Positions 4,201 to 6,641 of a DNA stretch of 6,641 bases are shown here, piece by piece. A model generated the notes under the pieces. It did no database searches. It saw nothing but the letters and a program-made list of their open reading frames with translations, and was not told the origin of the DNA. The position numbers were made by a program, and so were the translations under genes. Location: NCBI GenBank assembly GCA_946533525.1, contig CAMNBW010000089.1, positions 1 to 6,641 of the forward strand. The letters are read 5' to 3'. Source of the DNA: an uncultured Lachnospiraceae bacterium. GTDB taxonomy: Bacteria > Bacillota > Clostridia > Lachnospirales > Lachnospiraceae. Within the stretch, counting starts at the first letter, position 1. Every line of letters starts with the position of its first letter.

Positions 4201-6641
4201 GAGAGGGCTTAAGCGCCGAGGAGAAGGAGAAGCTGAACCTTAATATTCTCAGGAATCCCCTGATAAAGAAGCTCATTGACTGTATGGATGTCATCGCACA
4301 AAGCTCGGGAAGCTATGCCGACGGAACGGATATCGAGATCCCTGCCAACCTTAAGGATACAGCGGCAAAGAAGGCCTATTTACAGGGCAAAATGCTGGAA
4401 AGCACCCAGGAGGCACAGAAGCTCTTTGACGAGGCAAAGCAGGCAGCCGTAGTACAGGGCAGAAGAAGATCATATGTAAAGGAAAAGCGTGAGGAGGTCA
4501 ATAAACTGAGTGACTTCATCGCAAAGCTCGATAAGCTCAATCAGGATGAGTTGGATAAGATCAATAAGATCGAGAATATGGATGAGAAGAATAAGGCGGT
4601 GGAAGCATATTCCAAAAAATTCGCAGACTATCTGACCTATTCGGACAATTTAAAGAAGTTCGTAAAGACACTGGATCCTTCGGTACTTACCGACGAGGCG
4701 AAGCTCTTTGCCAACGATAACGGCATAAAGCTCTTTGACCCCGAGGAGATAGAGACTGCGGAATTTAACGTGGAAAAGAAGAACATGTCGGAGAACTACG
4801 TCTATACCAACGACGAGGACGTAAAGAACCGGGTGATGGTCAGGAAGGTCTTTGGCAACAGAGACATGCTTACAGACGAGCAGAATGAAAAATGGAGAGA
4901 GAAATACGGTGGTGGCGGAACTATTGATGTTCGCAGCTTCTGGATGCTGTTGGATACGGTCAAAAGGGATATATTCGGGAATGTGCTTCCGGAATACCAG
5001 GAAGCCTCAAAGCGCAATAATGAGCTTTTTGAGGACTTTGTGTCCGGAGAGCCCGAGAAGATGCAGAAGACCCTTCATAAGATAGCTCAGAATATAATGA
5101 CCCTGGAATTTCCGCCGGAGCAGACTACACGGGAGTATTTTGAGGAGCATAAGCAGGAGGTCCTTCAGAAGAATGTGACCAGGTTTGCATTTATGAATTT
5201 TTATGCCACCTACAAGGATTATTTTGAAAGCGATGCCTTTACGGAGGAGGAGAGGACAAAGCTAAGACGCATAATGGACGATAATGGTATGATCGACAGC
5301 CAGACTTTCTATTTGGGACAGTGGCAGCACAGGCTGGGGCTCGAAGACGATAATAACATACTGGTTCCGAATGATATCACAACTGCAGAGGCGCGTGCCG
5401 AGTGGGCTAACGGCCGTATAAAGCAAGCGGATAATATGATCCAGAGCAGTTATATGTTAATGTTCGGGGAAGATACGAAGAAGCAGCGGAGCATTACAGG
5501 TGCTTATGTACACAATAATGACAAGATCGGCGCACTATCAAGGCTCGCAGCAGGCAAGAGAGGAAAGTCAAGGTTAATCACGGAAAGGCTGAAGGCACTG
5601 GGCAAAAATAAGATCTCAGGGGATGAGGCAGCCAGGCTAAACAACGAAAAAGAAGAAGCAGCCCGCTACAGGCAGTTCTACGAAGAAGCAAAGAATGTAG
5701 TACTTGGCATAAAGAAGGACCTAAGTGCAGATAATAAGAAGCTGCTTGCGGAGCTTATCGGAAAGACCAAAAGGAAGCCCTATAATCTTGAGGATATAAA
5801 GAAGCTCTTTGACGAGACCACGAAAGAGATACAGGAGGAAGATGATAAGAGTAAGAAGAGGGAGGCTGAGAAAAAGGCTAAGAGACAGCTCAAAAGTCAG
5901 GGTTGGGTTGTCGATACGGAAGAAGGGAAAAAGACTCTCAAGGACGAATTAGCAAGGATAAGAGATATAGAAGCACAGCAGCTGAAAGAAAAAAAGCTGA
6001 TCTTCACGGATGCCACCGACATAACGGTAAAGGAATACAACAGTATTGACGAATATATCAAAAACGGCGGACACAAGGCTTTAGATGCGGACAAAAAAGT
6101 CGGTGATGAGGAGCTGGAAGCATATATTCGGAAGCTGGAAGGATATAAGATCAAGCCGGAACAGCTGACGGATGATTATCTGTCAAAGAATGCCGCAGAT
6201 GTTCTGGAAATGGTGGAGAGCCTCAGGGAGCTGAAAAGTCTTAAGGCGAAATTCCCTGTATTTTTCTCCAACATGGATGTGAAAATACTGACCGCCATAG
6301 AGGCAAAGGCTAAATATGCCGATAATGTTGAGCAGATCGTAACGGCAAACTTACTTGTCAACGGTATAATGCTGAGCAGGGTGGGAAACGAGTATCAGCT
6401 CAACATGGTGCAGTCCAATAAGTCCAGAAGTGTTCAGAAGGATTTTAACAGGAGGAACAGGCAAAGCTATCAATTGCAGATTGAAAGCCTGCAAAGAAGG
6501 CTTAAAAACGACGTTGACAATGATCTGGCCAAGGTTTATATAGAGAACCTCGATGTTCAGGAGGGGAATATCAACCTTGGGGCGCTGGACAGGAGGCTGC
6601 AGGGTACTCAGGCTGAGGAAGTTAAGGCTGAGGAAAAGAAG
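1299..6641 (+). CDS. Giant repeat-containing helical protein, N-terminal 1781 residues (3' end outside window)
   Basis: I translated the frame codon by codon from ATG 1299 to base 6641: 1781 sense codons, no stop, no frameshift. Family and function are not recognised. The N-terminus (MGEPNNAVNIQKQRRSIAG) is basic, with no signal peptide or lipobox, and no hydrophobic stretch is long enough for a membrane segment, so it is probably cytoplasmic or exported by a route that needs no Sec signal. It is rich in Lys, Glu and Asp. Only four cysteines were seen, at about residues 137, 447, 619 and 995. Long charged helical, probably coiled-coil, stretches lie at about 348-398, 455-488, 1028-1108 and 1448-1567. 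Diverged repeats occur at about 166-257, 643-722, 850-1004, 1199-1348 and 1601-1692. I see no nucleotide-binding P-loop, protease triad, nuclease motif or cell-wall anchor. A structural scaffold, or a giant toxin or effector with its active domain beyond the window, are both possible. The structured intergenic region and strong ribosome binding site suggest its own regulation. Confidence 0.9.
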   Translation, partial: MGEPNNAVNIQKQRRSIAGDVNIKKNMEDVKLERVQSLKDIDVKAMMDKKTRSKGFVNIKEQEYYDHIFSSSKDENLKLKIKTEEVADGDWQVISWPKAKVFKQKLAVATRESKWSSKEEKAISTAKKTFRNADVCTIRERDAMNKYLSENFEGGEGPAIEGENEVGDPALMEYVNSINSFEISEEILTDDYMSKHIAELYELRRKLQMFDQLKLDYPQFFDGLNEEARMKLQAKVNMAEDLGNVIDTHLELHGVQINEDEGTATLMTEDRDKTVRHAKRAERKTNFETARNHFFNKYINDEQVNIAQSYTAPGVYDDAQISMDTLGFILAEKEEAMELFNAPIKTAMNEMKKTFAVRDELLAKQKENLNKLRKTRGEEKIAALKNNITRLNRRLQIVNQHAGYYREFIDLATGTLPMVSKQTVDFLTGEGHKDMMEIISFKALGDCLETSLVAVDRVKVLEKIEGLREKNTPEAKKEISKLEKELADGMQYVKMPADAFIARYREYKEAKKTAKHVQGVIKNANARRDKSYENSDAKVEEYNKKYGKTVLKKHTDRIMPAISDPFGKWENLDGLSLAMNYGPTPDMPEELRQEIINKNIMPFLNELLQLTPEDMDKMKCPEKPDVDSEEYWKNKSMAFVGADMKTFLDNIRAWGVELSDEHYIHLKTAGETLQSMVVDYEKYDQMEENPLFVLVKGHQGLYEKAEDIGGIFNRWNEHGDELVNEEEKALQDYLDKNLGIKISTDKIRSANVRQEKYRLVPDYMDLLTQEVAFKKATRLGAKEGETVAGIYAQKKKRNEDELAKLKTVTDPLKSLVPEETRELTESARKKLKLNAQRLDKNISTAYRTSWAKIYGKGEASNQLLKSLNKFLRKVEFDANGSPRVEYWEAYQKNQRDLSDMVSEDVQVRNQALIRIGKEMAEFKFPNGMSNANIMLHFDSEQHWEVREKLSRVQGFMELYKKYENVFEGEGLSAEEKEKLNLNILRNPLIKKLIDCMDVIAQSSGSYADGTDIEIPANLKDTAAKKAYLQGKMLESTQEAQKLFDEAKQAAVVQGRRRSYVKEKREEVNKLSDFIAKLDKLNQDELDKINKIENMDEKNKAVEAYSKKFADYLTYSDNLKKFVKTLDPSVLTDEAKLFANDNGIKLFDPEEIETAEFNVEKKNMSENYVYTNDEDVKNRVMVRKVFGNRDMLTDEQNEKWREKYGGGGTIDVRSFWMLLDTVKRDIFGNVLPEYQEASKRNNELFEDFVSGEPEKMQKTLHKIAQNIMTLEFPPEQTTREYFEEHKQEVLQKNVTRFAFMNFYATYKDYFESDAFTEEERTKLRRIMDDNGMIDSQTFYLGQWQHRLGLEDDNNILVPNDITTAEARAEWANGRIKQADNMIQSSYMLMFGEDTKKQRSITGAYVHNNDKIGALSRLAAGKRGKSRLITERLKALGKNKISGDEAARLNNEKEEAARYRQFYEEAKNVVLGIKKDLSADNKKLLAELIGKTKRKPYNLEDIKKLFDETTKEIQEEDDKSKKREAEKKAKRQLKSQGWVVDTEEGKKTLKDELARIRDIEAQQLKEKKLIFTDATDITVKEYNSIDEYIKNGGHKALDADKKVGDEELEAYIRKLEGYKIKPEQLTDDYLSKNAADVLEMVESLRELKSLKAKFPVFFSNMDVKILTAIEAKAKYADNVEQIVTANLLVNGIMLSRVGNEYQLNMVQSNKSRSVQKDFNRRNRQSYQLQIESLQRRLKNDVDNDLAKVYIENLDVQEGNINLGALDRRLQGTQAEEVKAEEKK
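1794..2069 (+). repeat. Internal protein repeat, copy 1 (residues 166-257 of the giant protein)
   Basis: The copy begins VGDPALMEY, carries the block LTDDYMSKH, then a helix with FDQLKLDYPQFF, and ends AEDLGNVIDTHLELHG. It aligns without gaps to residues 1601-1692 with 27 of 92 identities; the first 31 positions hold 14 of these. The core pattern is L-T-D-D-Y-x-S-K, then hydrophobic residues at helix spacing, then P-x-F-F, A-K, A-E/D, and a late G. It looks like a small all-helical domain. Its role is unknown. Confidence 0.75.
3225..3464 (+). repeat. Internal protein repeat, diverged copy 2 (residues about 643-722)
   Basis: This copy reads DMKTFLDNIRAWGVELSDEHY, and further on YDQMEENPLF and AEDIGGIFNRWNEHG. 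The last two match copy 1 (FDQLKLDYPQFF and AEDLGNVIDTHLELHG) in order and roughly in spacing, and LSDEHY stands where copy 1 has LTDDYM. The alignment needs a few gaps, so it is supported by landmarks rather than overall identity. Confidence 0.5.
3846..4310 (+). repeat. Internal protein repeat, extended copy 3 (residues about 850-1004)
   Basis: Ordered landmarks shared with the copy at 1199-1348 are WxxxYGxG (W850), K/R-S before a helix (865), EYWEA (885), then VSED, LIRIGKEM leading to FKFP (P925), H942, and YKKYENVFE followed by LSAEEKEKL. The last part matches the core seen in copy 1 (spaced hydrophobics, then FF or VF, then an acidic EE-K-L helix). The copy therefore contains the core plus an N-terminal extension of about 60 residues that copy 1 lacks. 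Confidence 0.6.
4893..5342 (+). repeat. Internal protein repeat, extended copy 4 (residues about 1199-1348)
   Basis: The landmarks match copy 3 in the same order: WREKYGGGG (W1199), RSFWMLLDTV (from 1212), EYQEA (1232), then VSGE, LHKIAQNIM leading to LEFP (P1272), H1284, and YATYKDYFE followed by FTEEERTKL. Offsets from copy 3 are 349, 347, 347, 347, 342 and 343 residues, so only small gaps are needed. The glycine run GGGG after the Trp is unusual in this protein and may be a hinge. Confidence 0.6.
6099..6374 (+). repeat. Internal protein repeat, copy 5 (residues 1601-1692), closest to copy 1
   Basis: It begins VGDEELEAY, has LTDDYLSKN at the same position as copy 1, then LKAKFPVFF, AKAKYAD and a late NGIML. 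It aligns without gaps to copy 1 over 92 residues (27 identities). Even at DNA level, 1860-1883 and 6165-6188 agree at 20 of 24 bases. That the last copy in the window resembles the first more than the intervening ones suggests duplication of a multi-repeat block. Confidence 0.75.

Noticed and set aside
4852..5085. 77-codon + strand frame inside the giant gene
   Set aside because: It is an out-of-frame shadow with a Cys/Arg-rich, featureless translation, and the giant frame reads straight through it.
4418..5816. Identical 16-base stretch at 4418-4433 and 5801-5816 (encodes KLFDE)
   Set aside because: Both lie in charged helical segments with strongly biased codons. The flanks do not align and the offset does not match the repeat period, so chance or codon bias is the simpler explanation.

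Overview
The window looks like chromosomal DNA of a Bacillota (Clostridia) bacterium, most plausibly a Lachnospiraceae member of the Butyrivibrio/Roseburia kind. The reasons are a GC content in the mid-40s by sampling (not a full count), strong AGGAG-type ribosome binding sites, heavy use of AGG/AGA, ATA and AAG codons, and Lys/Glu/Asp-rich proteins. This placement is inference; no taxonomic marker gene is present. All supported genes are on the + strand.

Layout: (1) 3-173 is the last 56 codons of a gene that starts before the window and is not recognised. (2) 213-1058 is a complete 281-aa GNAT-fold acetyltransferase, 39 bases downstream with its own ribosome binding site and probably in the same transcript. 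(3) 1059-1298 is a 240-base intergenic region with unusually dense secondary structure: a 16-bp stem-loop just after the GNAT stop, a 90-base nested inverted repeat that folds on paper as a three-way junction, and an 8-bp hairpin just before the next ribosome binding site. (4) 1299-6641 is one uninterrupted frame of 1781 codons that runs off the window: the N-terminal part of a giant, helical, highly charged, cysteine-poor protein with no signal peptide or membrane segment. I do not recognise its family.

Reading the giant protein by eye shows that it is built from a diverged repeat. The clearest pair (residues 166-257 and 1601-1692) aligns without gaps over 92 residues with 27 identities, including a shared LTDDYxSK block. 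A longer pair (about 850-1004 and 1199-1348) shares ordered landmarks at an offset of 342-349 residues. A fifth, weaker copy lies at about 643-722. Long charged helical, probably coiled-coil, stretches separate the repeats. The repeat near the window end resembles the first more than its neighbours, so a second round of the architecture may begin there.

How the genes work together is not shown by the sequence. The arrangement of an unknown gene end, a two-domain GNAT and a giant repeat protein behind a structured leader suggests an acetyltransferase that serves a giant protein, but this is a hypothesis. No CRISPR array, tRNA, rRNA, insertion sequence or minus-strand gene could be supported.
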